Shown here in pieces: positions 7,706 through 15,242 of a DNA stretch of 37,729 nt; positions within the stretch are counted from its first letter, which is position 1, and every line of letters starts with the position of its first letter. This DNA comes from Tsukamurella sp. 8F (GTDB taxonomy: Bacteria; Actinomycetota; Actinomycetes; Mycobacteriales; Mycobacteriaceae), in NCBI RefSeq assembly GCF_029167375.1, contig NZ_JARFTP010000038.1, forward strand, positions 1 through 37,729, written 5' to 3'. The position numbers and the translations under genes were made by a program. The notes beneath the pieces are model-generated. The model did not search any database and was not told the origin of the DNA. It was given only the letters and a program-made list of their open reading frames with translations.

Positions 7706-9004
7706 TCAGGCGATCCGGTCGATCACCAACGGCCGCCGCGCGGGCGCGGCATCGCCGAAGGTGACAGCATCCTCCAGGGCCGCGGCGGCGCCGTCGAAAC
7801 GCTCGGGCGTATCCGTGTGCAGGGTGAACAACGGCTGGCCGGCGGCGACGGCGTCACCCGGCTTGGCATGCATGGTCACGCCCGCCGCGGCCTGCACGGG
7901 CTCGCCCTGCCGTTCGCGTCCGGCGCCGAGACGCCAGGCCGCGACCCCGACGGCCATCGCGTCGAGTCCGGTGACGACACCCGCCGACGGTGCCGGTACG
8001 TCCCGGGTATGCCGAGCCACCGGTAGCGGCGCATCGGGATCCCCGCCCTGTGCTGAGATCATCGCCCGCCACGCATCCATCGCATGCCCTCCGCGCAGAT
8101 GCTCCGCCGGATCCGCGTCGACGCCTGCGAGCGCAAGCATCTCGCGTGCGAGCGCCAACGTCAGCTCGACGACGTCGTCCGGCCCGCCGCCCGAGAGGAC
8201 CTCGATGGACTCGGCCACCTCGAGACCGTTTCCGGCGGTACGGCCCAGCGGGCAGTTCATGTCGGTCAGCAGTGCGACGGTGTCGACGCCCGAGTCCCGC
8301 CCCAGCGCGACCATGGTCTCGGCTAGCTCGCGCGCCTGAGCCTCGGTCTTCATGAACGCGCCCGCACCGACCTTGACGTCGAGGACGAGCGACGCCGTAC
8401 CCTCGGCGATCTTCTTGCTCATGATCGACGACGCGATCAGCGGGACCGCCTCGACGGTGCCGGTGACGTCGCGCAGGGCGTACAGCTTCTTATCGGCGGG
8501 CGCGAGGCCCGAGCCGGCCGCGCAGATCGCCCCACCGACCGCCTCCAGCTGGGCGAACATCTCGGCGCCCGTGAGGTCGGCGCGCCAGCCGGCGATCGCC
8601 TCGAGCTTGTCGAGCGTCCCGCCCGTGTGGCCGAGCCCGCGCCCCGACAGCTGCGGCACGGCCACGCCGTAGGACGCTACGAGCGGCGTGAGCGGCAGTG
8701 TGATCTTGTCACCGACGCCACCGGTCGAGTGCTTGTCCGTAGTGGGGAGCGGGCGACCGCCACGGCGCAGCCCCGAGAAGTCCATGCGTTCACCGGTGCC
8801 GATCATCGCGGCGGTCCAGCGAGCGATCTCGCGGCGCTCCATGCCACGCAGCAGGATGGCCATGGCGAGCGCGGACATCTGGTAGTCGGCGACGGTGCCG
8901 TCCGTGAACGCCCGCACCACCCAGTCGATCTGGCCGTCCGTGAGCGCTTCCCCATCGCGCTTCGTACGGATGATCGACACGGCGTCGTATACCTCGGCGG
9001 CCAT
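7706..9004 (-). CDS. deoA: Thymidine phosphorylase
   Basis: A 432-residue enzyme that splits thymidine or deoxyuridine with phosphate into base and deoxyribose-1-phosphate in pyrimidine salvage. It has the nucleoside phosphorylase II layout: an N-terminal alpha domain (GQIDWVVRAFTDG), the phosphate loop DKHSTGGVGDKITL, the family signature SGRGLGHTGGTLDKLEAI, and a C-terminal domain with the MHAKPGDAVAAGQPLF motif. An open frame continues upstream, but the correct start is ATG 9004: it overlaps the cdd stop as TGATG and matches the family N-terminus. Pyrimidine-nucleoside phosphorylase is the only close alternative. It converges with the frameshifted oxidoreductase, 11 bases apart. Confidence 0.95.
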   Translation of the reverse strand: MAAEVYDAVSIIRTKRDGEALTDGQIDWVVRAFTDGTVADYQMSALAMAILLRGMERREIARWTAAMIGTGERMDFSGLRRGGRPLPTTDKHSTGGVGDKITLPLTPLVASYGVAVPQLSGRGLGHTGGTLDKLEAIAGWRADLTGAEMFAQLEAVGGAICAAGSGLAPADKKLYALRDVTGTVEAVPLIASSIMSKKIAEGTASLVLDVKVGAGAFMKTEAQARELAETMVALGRDSGVDTVALLTDMNCPLGRTAGNGLEVAESIEVLSGGGPDDVVELTLALAREMLALAGVDADPAEHLRGGHAMDAWRAMISAQGGDPDAPLPVARHTRDVPAPSAGVVTGLDAMAVGVAAWRLGAGRERQGEPVQAAAGVTMHAKPGDAVAAGQPLFTLHTDTPERFDGAAAALEDAVTFGDAAPARRPLVIDRIA

Positions 9005-9444
9005 CAGCGCGCCTCCCCCGCCGCGTTCGCGGCACCGCCGGGCCGTGAGCCCACGGCCGCCAGATCGTCGGGGCCGAAGGCGTCGACCAGAAGCCCGGCG
9101 AGCGGGACCGGCCCGCTGCGGTGATCTACGAGCAACTCGCCGCCACCGAACTCGTAGAGCACCTGTCGGCATCGACCGCACGGGAGGATGACGTCGCCGT
9201 CGGCGTTGCAACATGTGAAGGCCGCCAACCTGCCGCCCCCGGAAATGTGTAGCGCCGACACGAGTCCGCACTCCGCGCAGAGACCTAGACCGTATGAGAC
9301 ATTCTCCACATTGCAACCGGTGACAAGACGGCCGTCGAGTGTGAATGCCGCGGCACCGACGGGATAGCCGGAATAGGGCGCGTAGGCATGCTTCATGGCA
9401 TCGAAAGCGCTGCGCCGCAACGATTCCCAGTCGATGTCAGACAT
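9004..9444 (-). CDS. cdd: Cytidine deaminase
   Basis: A 146-residue zinc enzyme that deaminates cytidine and deoxycytidine to uridine and deoxyuridine. The short length and three-Cys metal site (CAECG and PCGRCRQ) fit the homotetrameric class; the Glu of CAE is the proton shuttle. The N-terminus has the substrate loop AYAPYSGYPVGAA and NVEN. The ATG at 9444 has GAGGTGG upstream. The stop overlaps the deoA start (TGATG), so the two products, which act in sequence on deoxycytidine, are translationally coupled. It is divergent from sdhC. Confidence 0.95.
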   Translation of the reverse strand: MSDIDWESLRRSAFDAMKHAYAPYSGYPVGAAAFTLDGRLVTGCNVENVSYGLGLCAECGLVSALHISGGGRLAAFTCCNADGDVILPCGRCRQVLYEFGGGELLVDHRSGPVPLAGLLVDAFGPDDLAAVGSRPGGAANAAGEAR

Positions 9445-9472
9445 CTGTACCACCTCGTTCTTTCGTTCTCCG

Positions 9473-9500
9473 GTATTACTCGACCAATTCGGCAAGGCAA
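9473..9500 (-). promoter_or_regulatory. Candidate promoter of cdd-deoA
   Basis: The minus strand reads TTGCCT (9495-9500), a 16-base spacer, then TAATAC (9473-9478), about 30 bases before the cdd start codon. The boxes are fair but not consensus. Confidence 0.35.
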
Positions 9501-9506
9501 TCCTAA
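9488..9506. promoter_or_regulatory. Possible IdeR/DtxR-type iron box between cdd and sdhC
   Basis: Nineteen bases, with flanks TTCGG and CCTAA on the plus strand, match about 14 of 19 positions of the palindromic IdeR box (TTAGG-TTAGSCTAA-CCTAA type). It overlaps the candidate cdd -35 box and lies about 180 bases upstream of sdhC. Succinate dehydrogenase is iron-rich, so iron control would make sense, but the match is imperfect. Confidence 0.25.
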
Positions 9507-9682
9507 GTTTCATCTTTCTGACCGATGAGTAGCCAGAGTGGTTTCGATTCCACATTCGCATGGGTTTAAGGTCAATGCGTGGGTTCAGGTACACGTCGGG
9601 GCCGACGCCACCACGGGATCGATGATCCTCGGGTGCCCGGAGCTCCCGCCGCGTCCATCGACGATGTTGGAGGCAGGGCTCG

Positions 9683-10087
9683 ATGAGCAGCACGACTGAA
9701 GCGCCGGCGCCTAAGAGCGCGCGGCGGCCGTCCATCTACCGCGGCGATCCTGGCATGTGGTCGTGGGTGCTCCATCGCATCAGCGGCGTCACGATCTTCT
9801 TCTTCCTCTTCGCACACGTCCTCGACACGGCGGTCATCCGGATCAACCCGGAGACCTACAACGAGGTCATCGACACGTACAAGAACCCCGTCGTCGGTCT
9901 GCTGGAGATCGGCCTCGTCATGGCCATCCTCTACCACGCCCTCAACGGCGTCCGCGTGATCCTCGTCGACTTCTGGTCGAAGGGCGTGCAGTTCCAGAAA
10001 GTCATGACGGTCGTGGTGTGGGCCGTGTTCCTCACCGCCGGCATCGGCATGGCCGCCCGCCTCCTCTACATCATGTTCACGAACTAG
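9683..10087 (+). CDS. sdhC: Succinate dehydrogenase cytochrome b556 subunit
   Basis: A 134-residue membrane anchor with three transmembrane helices (about 28-50, 70-92 and 108-130). The family entry motif R-P-S-I-Y-R and W-S-W-V-L-H-R-I-S-G lies before TM1, and FLFAHVLDT carries the likely haem-ligand His in TM1; YHALNGVRVILVDF is the loop and TM2 signature. With SdhD it anchors the catalytic dimer and reduces menaquinone. GGAGG sits nine bases before the ATG. It is the first gene of sdhCDAB; sdhD follows after 13 bases. The upstream 238 bases are shared with divergent cdd. Confidence 0.95.
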   Translation: MSSTTEAPAPKSARRPSIYRGDPGMWSWVLHRISGVTIFFFLFAHVLDTAVIRINPETYNEVIDTYKNPVVGLLEIGLVMAILYHALNGVRVILVDFWSKGVQFQKVMTVVVWAVFLTAGIGMAARLLYIMFTN

Positions 10088-10100
10088 GGGCCGCACAGAT

Positions 10101-10559
10101 ATGACGACTGCGAACGAGCCCAAGCTCGCCAAGACCCTCATGAAGAACTACGACCGCCCGGCCTCGCTGGACAACCCGCGGTCGCCGCACCGGCCGAAGT
10201 CGGGCGACTTCGAGAAGTACGCGTGGATCTTCATGCGCCTATCCGGCATCGCCCTGCTTGTCCTGACCTTCGGCCACGTGTTCATCATGCTCGCCCTCGA
10301 CAGCCGCGGTGTGCACCGCATCGACGCGTCGTTCGTCGCCGCGCGCTGGAAGGAGCCCTTCTGGCAGTGCTGGGACCTGCTGATGCTGTGGCTGGCACAG
10401 CTACACGGGGGCAACGGCGTGCGCGTGATCATCGACGACTACGCCAAGAAAGACCAGACCCGCTTCTGGCTCAAGACGCTGCTGGCGATCTCGATGATCC
10501 TCATCGTGGGCCTCGGCTCGTACGCGCTGCTCACCTTCGATACGACCTCAGTCGCGTAG
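10101..10559 (+). CDS. sdhD: Succinate dehydrogenase hydrophobic membrane anchor subunit
   Basis: A 152-residue protein with three transmembrane helices after a polar N-terminus of about 40 residues. The R-L-S-G-I-A-L segment with FGHVFIMLALD gives the TM1 His, and LAQLHGGNGVRVIIDDY is the conserved loop before TM2. It pairs with SdhC to hold the haem and quinone site. The start ATG follows a modest AGGGG. It sits between sdhC and sdhA in the usual mycobacterial order. Confidence 0.93.
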   Translation: MTTANEPKLAKTLMKNYDRPASLDNPRSPHRPKSGDFEKYAWIFMRLSGIALLVLTFGHVFIMLALDSRGVHRIDASFVAARWKEPFWQCWDLLMLWLAQLHGGNGVRVIIDDYAKKDQTRFWLKTLLAISMILIVGLGSYALLTFDTTSVA

Positions 10560-10588
10560 CCGGCCCCAGAGAGGACACCTAGGAAGAC

Positions 10589-12340
10589 ATGCAGGAACAT
10601 CGTTACGACGTGGTGATCGTCGGCGCCGGCGGCGCCGGCATGCGGGCAGCGATCGAGGCCGGCCCCCGCGCACGCACCGCGGTGCTCACCAAGCTGTATC
10701 CCACGCGCAGCCACACCGGTGCCGCTCAGGGCGGCATGTGCGCCTCGCTGGCGAACGTCGAGGAGGACAACTGGGAGTGGCACACCTTCGACACGGTCAA
10801 GGGCGGCGACTACATCGTCGACCAGGACGCTGCGGAGATCATGGCCAAGGAGGCCATCGACGCCGTGCTCGACCTCGAGAAGATGGGTCTGCCGTTCAAC
10901 CGCACCCCCGAGGGCAAGATCGACCAGCGACGTTTCGGCGGCCACACCCGTGACCACGGCAAGGCGCCGGTCCGCCGGGCGTGTTACGCCGCGGACCGAA
11001 CCGGCCACATGATCCTGCAGACGCTGTATCAGAACTGCGTCAAGCACGACGTCCAGTTCTTCAACGAGTTCTACGTGCTCGACATCGCGATCACGGAGAC
11101 CGAGGACGGCCCCGTCGCGACCGGTGCCATCGCCTACGAGCTCGCGACGGGCGAGCTGCACGTGTTCCACGCCAAGGCCATCGTCTTCGCCACCGGCGGA
11201 TCGGGACGCATGTACAAGACCACGTCCAACGCGCACACCCTGACGGGTGACGGCCTGGGCATCGTCTTCCGCAAGGGCCTGCCCCTCGAGGACATGGAGT
11301 TCCACCAGTTCCACCCGACGGGCCTCGCAGGCCTGGGCATCCTCATCACCGAGGGCGTCCGCGGTGAGGGCGGCATCCTCCGCAACGCCGACGGCGAGCG
11401 TTTCATGGAGCGGTACGCCCCGACCATCAAGGACCTCGCGCCGCGCGACATCGTCGCCCGCTCAATGGTGTTGGAGGTCCTCGAGGGCCGCGGCTGCGGA
11501 CCGAACAAGGACTACGTCCTGATCGACGTCACGCATATTCCCGAGGAGACGCTCAACGAGAAGCTCCCCGACATCATGGAGTTCTCGCGGACCTACCTCG
11601 GTGTCGACCCGGTCAAGGAGCCTGTGCCGGTGTACCCCACGTGCCACTACGTGATGGGCGGGATCCCCACCAAGATCAACGGTGAGGTGCTGCGCGACAA
11701 CGAGCACATCGTCCCCGGGCTCTACGCCGCCGGCGAGTGTGCGTGCGTCTCGGTGCACGGCGCAAACCGCCTCGGCACCAACTCGCTGCTCGACATCAAC
11801 GTCTTCGGCCGCCGGGCCGGCATCGCCGCAGCCGAGTACGCACATTCGCACGACTTCGTGCCACTGCCCGAGCAGCCGGAGCACATGGTCGAGGACTGGC
11901 TCGCGAACATCCTCTCGGACCACGGCGACGAGAACGTGATGGCGATCCGCACCGAGTTGCAGCAGACGATGGACAACAATGCCGCGGTGTTCCGCACCGA
12001 GGAGACGTTGACCAATGCGCTCAACGACATCCATGCGCTCAAGGAGCGCTACGACCACATCACCGTCACGGACAAGGGCAAGCGGTTCAACAGCGATCTG
12101 CTCGAGGCCATCGAGCTGGGCTTCCTCCTCGAGCTGGCCGAGGTGACCGTCGTAGGCGCGCTGAACCGCAAGGAGTCCCGGGGCGGCCACGCCCGCGAGG
12201 ACTTCCCGACGCGCGACGACGAGAACTACATGAAGCACACGATGGCGTACAAGCAGGGCACGGGCCTCACCTCGGACATAACCCTGGATTGGAAGCCTGT
12301 CGTCCAGACCCGATACGAGCCGATGGAGCGTAAGTACTGA
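10589..12340 (+). CDS. sdhA: Succinate dehydrogenase flavoprotein subunit
   Basis: A 583-residue catalytic subunit that oxidises succinate to fumarate with covalently bound FAD. The dinucleotide fold is VVIVGAGGAGMRAA (residues 8-21). The flavin-linking His is His42 in RSHTGAAQGG. Active-site motifs include FHPTGL, GVRGEGGILRN, ARDIVARS-like PRDIVARSM, CHYVMGGI, and HGANRLGTNSLLD. The C-terminal helical domain has the SRGGHAREDFP motif. Length is normal. Its TGA overlaps the sdhB ATG (TGATG), coupling the two catalytic subunits. Confidence 0.97.
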   Translation: MQEHRYDVVIVGAGGAGMRAAIEAGPRARTAVLTKLYPTRSHTGAAQGGMCASLANVEEDNWEWHTFDTVKGGDYIVDQDAAEIMAKEAIDAVLDLEKMGLPFNRTPEGKIDQRRFGGHTRDHGKAPVRRACYAADRTGHMILQTLYQNCVKHDVQFFNEFYVLDIAITETEDGPVATGAIAYELATGELHVFHAKAIVFATGGSGRMYKTTSNAHTLTGDGLGIVFRKGLPLEDMEFHQFHPTGLAGLGILITEGVRGEGGILRNADGERFMERYAPTIKDLAPRDIVARSMVLEVLEGRGCGPNKDYVLIDVTHIPEETLNEKLPDIMEFSRTYLGVDPVKEPVPVYPTCHYVMGGIPTKINGEVLRDNEHIVPGLYAAGECACVSVHGANRLGTNSLLDINVFGRRAGIAAAEYAHSHDFVPLPEQPEHMVEDWLANILSDHGDENVMAIRTELQQTMDNNAAVFRTEETLTNALNDIHALKERYDHITVTDKGKRFNSDLLEAIELGFLLELAEVTVVGALNRKESRGGHAREDFPTRDDENYMKHTMAYKQGTGLTSDITLDWKPVVQTRYEPMERKY

Positions 12341-13113
12341 TGACCGCTGCAGTCGAAGACAAGCCCGCCGGCGCCGCTCAGCCCCCGGTTCCGCCGGGCT
12401 CGGTCATGGTGACGCTGAAGATCATGCGGTTCAACCCGGAGGATCCCGACGCCGCCGGCTGGCAGAGCTACAAGGTCCCGGCGCTGCCGACCGACCGATT
12501 CCTCAACCTGCTCCTGTACGTCAAGGGGTACCTCGACGGCACGCTCACGTTCCGCCGGTCCTGTGCGCACGGCGTGTGCGGCAGCGACGCGATGCGTATC
12601 AACGGCGTCAACCGTCTGGCGTGCAAGATGCTGATGAAGGATTTCCTGCACGAGGGCAAGGACGTCACGATCACCGTCGAGCCGATCCGGGGCCTGCCGG
12701 TGGAGAAGGACCTCGTCGTGGACATGGAACCGTTCTTCGACGCGTTCCGCGCCGTGAAGCCCTACCTGATCACCTCGGGCAACGAACCGACCCGCGAGCG
12801 GATCCAGTCGGCGACGGACCGCGCGCGCTTCGACGACACGACCAAGTGCATCCTGTGCGCGTGCTGCACGACCAGCTGCCCCGTGTACTGGATGGACGGG
12901 TCGTACTTCGGCCCTGCCGCGATCGTCAACGCGCACCGCTTCATCTTCGATTCGCGCGACGAGGGCGCCCAGGAGCGACTGGACATCCTCAACGAGGCCG
13001 AGGGCGTGTGGCGCTGCCGCACCACCTTCAACTGCACCGACGCGTGCCCCCGTGGCATCCAGGTGACCAAGGCCATCCAGGAGGTCAAGCGCGCCCTCCT
13101 GTTCAGCCGCTAG
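12340..13113 (+). CDS. sdhB: Succinate dehydrogenase iron-sulfur subunit
   Basis: A 257-residue electron-transfer subunit. The N-terminal plant-ferredoxin-like domain binds [2Fe-2S] through CAHGVCGSDAM and the later Cys of RLACK; the third ligand is Asp (GSD), as in some other bacterial SdhB proteins. The C-terminal domain binds [4Fe-4S] (CILCACCTTSCPVYW) and [3Fe-4S] (CRTTFNCTDACPRGI). It passes electrons from FAD to the quinone site in SdhC/D. It is the last gene of the operon; a strong hairpin follows 17 bases after the stop. Confidence 0.97.
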   Translation: MTAAVEDKPAGAAQPPVPPGSVMVTLKIMRFNPEDPDAAGWQSYKVPALPTDRFLNLLLYVKGYLDGTLTFRRSCAHGVCGSDAMRINGVNRLACKMLMKDFLHEGKDVTITVEPIRGLPVEKDLVVDMEPFFDAFRAVKPYLITSGNEPTRERIQSATDRARFDDTTKCILCACCTTSCPVYWMDGSYFGPAAIVNAHRFIFDSRDEGAQERLDILNEAEGVWRCRTTFNCTDACPRGIQVTKAIQEVKRALLFSR

Positions 13114-13130
13114 ACCCTCTGCTGCAGCCA

Positions 13131-13168
13131 GGAACGCCCCGCCCGGAAATTCCCGGGCGGGGCGTTCC
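13131..13168. terminator. Strong bidirectional terminator between sdhB and the MFS gene
   Basis: A perfect 16-bp stem (13131-13146 with 13153-13168) closes a 6-base AAATTC loop between two convergent genes. There is no T run. The length and position make it the transcription barrier for both strands. Confidence 0.8.
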
Positions 13169-13175
13169 GCATCGC

Positions 13176-14498
13176 TCAGGCCTGATCGCAGAGAGCGCCC
13201 GAGGCGTCACAGCTGACGCCGACGCGCTCCCTCTCGATCCGTACGCTCAGCAAGGCGGCCGCGATGGCCGCGGTCACCAGTCCTACGCCAGCCCATACCG
13301 GGGCGACCGCGCCCGCGGCGAGCGCCACGCCGCCCACCCATGGCCCGAGCGCGTTGCCGACGTTGAACGCCGATACGTTCACGGACGCCGCAAGAGTCGG
13401 CGCATCGCCGGCCATTCCGATCACGCGGCCGTTCAGTGCGGCCGCGATGGAGAACGCCGCGGCTCCCAGCAGGAAGAGCACGACGAGAGTCGCGGGTGCC
13501 CAGTGTGCGAGGGACGCGAGCAGGACGAGCGCCACAGCGGTCGCGACGAGGCTGCCCAGCACGTTGGCGAGCATCCCGCGGTCTGCGATGCGCCCTCCCA
13601 CCACGACACCGGCCAGGCTGCCCAGCCCGAACAGCAGCAGCGCCAACGGCACACGCGAAGCCGGCACGCCGGAGACGTCGGTGAGCAGCACTGCGACGTA
13701 CGTGTAGGCGCAGAACACGGCGGCCTGGAACAGCGCCGTCGTCGCGAGAGCCACCCACAACCGAGGGCGGCGGAACGCGGCCGACTCGCGGCTCAGGAGC
13801 TCACGCATCGGTACCGCGGCGGGCCGCGTGTCAGACACCGCGGCGGGCCGCGCATCGGGCACCGCGGCGGGCCGCGCATCAGACACCGCGGCGGGTCGCG
13901 CATCGGGCACCGCGGCGGGCCGGCCGTCGCCGGGGACGCTCACGTGGACCAGGACCGCGCAGCCGGCGGCCACGACGGCGACCGTCGCCAGCGACGCCCG
14001 CCATCCGAAGGTGCCTCCGATCCACGTACCGACAGGAACACCGAGCACCGTCGCGATGGTGAGGCCACCGACGACGACGGCCATCGCCCGCGCGAGCGCG
14101 TCCGGTCCGGCGAGGCGCGCGGCCATCACGGCCGCCATTGCCCAGTAGGTCGCCGCCGCGACAGCGGCGATGACTCGCGTCACGACGAGCACCGTGAAAC
14201 CGTCCACCAGTAGTGGCACCACATGCGCGGCGACGAACACGGCCAGCGCCCCGACGGCCGTGGCGCGGCGCGGCAGCCGCAGGGTCGCGAGCGTCATCAG
14301 AGGCGCGCCGACGAGCATGCCGATCGCGAACGCGGTCACGAGCCACCCCGCGGTCGCCACCGACACGTGCTGGTCGGATGCGACCTCGGGCAGGATCCCC
14401 GCGAGCAGGAACTCGCTGGTCCCGACCGCGAACGTGCCGATGGCGAGCGCGTACACGGCGCGCGGGACCGCCGTCCTGTTCTGGATCATATGTTCCAT
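13176..14498 (-). CDS. DHA1-family MFS efflux transporter with a repeat-expanded central loop
   Basis: A 440-residue transporter with 12 predicted helices of the Cmx/arabinose-efflux DHA1 group (GTSEFLLAGILPEVA in TM1, GAPLMTLATLRLPRR in the TM2-3 loop). The cytoplasmic loop between TM6 and TM7 holds about five copies of an 8-residue repeat, A-R-P-A-A-V-(P/S)-D, not part of the normal family. The gene follows a TetR gene on the same strand after 45 bases, so the pair is probably a regulated drug-efflux unit; the substrate is unknown. The first ATG (14498) has only a distant AAAGG, and a second ATG lies three codons in. Confidence 0.9.
   Translation of the reverse strand: MEHMIQNRTAVPRAVYALAIGTFAVGTSEFLLAGILPEVASDQHVSVATAGWLVTAFAIGMLVGAPLMTLATLRLPRRATAVGALAVFVAAHVVPLLVDGFTVLVVTRVIAAVAAATYWAMAAVMAARLAGPDALARAMAVVVGGLTIATVLGVPVGTWIGGTFGWRASLATVAVVAAGCAVLVHVSVPGDGRPAAVPDARPAAVSDARPAAVPDARPAAVSDTRPAAVPMRELLSRESAAFRRPRLWVALATTALFQAAVFCAYTYVAVLLTDVSGVPASRVPLALLLFGLGSLAGVVVGGRIADRGMLANVLGSLVATAVALVLLASLAHWAPATLVVLFLLGAAAFSIAAALNGRVIGMAGDAPTLAASVNVSAFNVGNALGPWVGGVALAAGAVAPVWAGVGLVTAAIAAALLSVRIERERVGVSCDASGALCDQA
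13813..13924 (-). repeat. Five tandem 24-bp repeats inside the MFS coding sequence
   Basis: The core ACCGCGGCGGGC, or close variants, starts at 13813, 13837, 13861, 13885 and 13909, exactly 24 bases apart, so reading frame is kept. Each unit encodes Arg-Pro-Ala-Ala-Val plus a Pro/Ser-Asp-Ala spacer. The units differ at a few positions. The run sits in the cytoplasmic loop between the two halves of the transporter. Confidence 0.9.
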
Positions 14499-14503
14499 AA
14501 TCG

Positions 14504-14513
14504 AGGCATGCCT
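14504..14513. promoter_or_regulatory. Palindrome upstream of the MFS gene
   Basis: AGGCATGCCT is a perfect 10-bp palindrome six bases before the MFS start codon, between the TetR gene and its likely target. It is a possible operator for the TetR protein, but a short one. Confidence 0.25.
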
Positions 14514-14543
14514 TTCGGATCGGTGGTTCTTCGAGCCCGCGGT

Positions 14544-15131
14544 TCAGCGGGGGCGGAGCAGCGCCATGAGGGCCCGGACAGCGCGCGGACCAGCGGCCGG
14601 GTCACCGTCGACCCGGGCCGACACCTGCAGACCGTTGATCGCGGCGTGCACCACGGCAGCCAGCTCGTCCGGCGTGGCGTCGTCGGCGATCGAGCCGTCC
14701 TCCTGCCCGCGCCGGATCAGGGAGGCGAGCAGTTCCTGGAACGCCCGAAGGTTGTCCCGCGCCATCCGCGCGATATCGGCCTCCGAGGGTCCGATCTCGA
14801 CTGCGGCGTTGATCACCAGACAGCCGCGGAGGTCAGGTGTCGCCCGCTGATCCGCGAGCGTCTCCGCAAGCAGTTGCTCCAAGAGTTCCCGGCCCGACCC
14901 CGGCCCCTCCAGAGCGGCTCGCCGATCGAGCTCCTTCTGATCGCCGTAGCGGGTCATACACCTGCGGTACAGATCGGCCTTGCAGTCGAACGTGTTGTAC
15001 AGGCTGCTGCGGGACAGTCCGGTTGCGCGACACAGGTCGTCCGTCGAGGTGCCGGCGTACGAACGTGAGCGGAACGTCTCGACCGCGGCATCCAGCGCCG
15101 CGGTCTCGTCGAAGTTCCTCGGCCTGCCCAC
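14544..15131 (-). CDS. TetR-family transcriptional regulator
   Basis: A 195-residue repressor. The N-terminal DNA-binding domain has the AcrR/QacR-like layout: GRPRNFDETAALDAAVETF, then the recognition part TSTDDLCRATGLSRSSLYNTF with the K-A-D-L-Y-R-R end. The C-terminal ligand domain (LVINAAVEIGPSE) fits the TetR C-terminal type common near drug pumps. The frame stays open further upstream, but GTG 15131 has AAGG eight bases ahead and gives the usual M-G-R-P start. It probably controls the MFS pump immediately downstream; the effector is unknown. Confidence 0.9.
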   Translation of the reverse strand: MGRPRNFDETAALDAAVETFRSRSYAGTSTDDLCRATGLSRSSLYNTFDCKADLYRRCMTRYGDQKELDRRAALEGPGSGRELLEQLLAETLADQRATPDLRGCLVINAAVEIGPSEADIARMARDNLRAFQELLASLIRRGQEDGSIADDATPDELAAVVHAAINGLQVSARVDGDPAAGPRAVRALMALLRPR

Positions 15132-15147
15132 GGCGACGACCTTAGCA

Positions 15148-15161
15148 GTTATGTACTCAAC
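15148..15161. promoter_or_regulatory. Imperfect palindrome upstream of tetR
   Basis: GTT-AT-GTAC-TC-AAC is symmetric at 10 of 14 positions and sits 17 bases before the tetR start, where an autorepressor would bind. No convincing -35/-10 pair was found around it. Confidence 0.3.
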
Positions 15162-15188
15162 GTTCCAATTCGTCGCCGACGCACACAC

Positions 15189-15235
15189 CGGCGTGCTGCG
15201 AAGCGCACCGGACAGATGCTCTTCGCAGCACGCCG
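15189..15235 (-). terminator. Long hairpin after the MFS-TGT fusion gene
   Basis: A perfect 15-bp stem (15189-15203 with 15221-15235) with a 17-base loop begins eight bases past the stop codon. It has no T tract. It isolates the fusion gene from tetR downstream. Confidence 0.6.
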
Positions 15236-15242
15236 ACTGCGC

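Noticed and set aside
13813-13924. CRISPR-like repeat array
   Set aside because: Repeats are contiguous, 24 bp without spacers, in frame within a transporter gene.
12576-14213. 545-codon plus-strand open frame across the end of sdhB and the DHA1 pump
   Set aside because: It runs through the sdhB terminator hairpin and opposite a real transporter; the translation is low-complexity Arg/His/Gly-rich.
15132-15188. Upstream extension of the TetR protein
   Set aside because: The GTG at 15131 has AAGG at correct spacing and gives the usual G-R-P start; the extension carries a candidate operator.
15189-15235. Small RNA gene or transposon end
   Set aside because: It is one isolated hairpin right after a stop codon, with no second copy seen and no transposase nearby; a terminator is the simpler reading.
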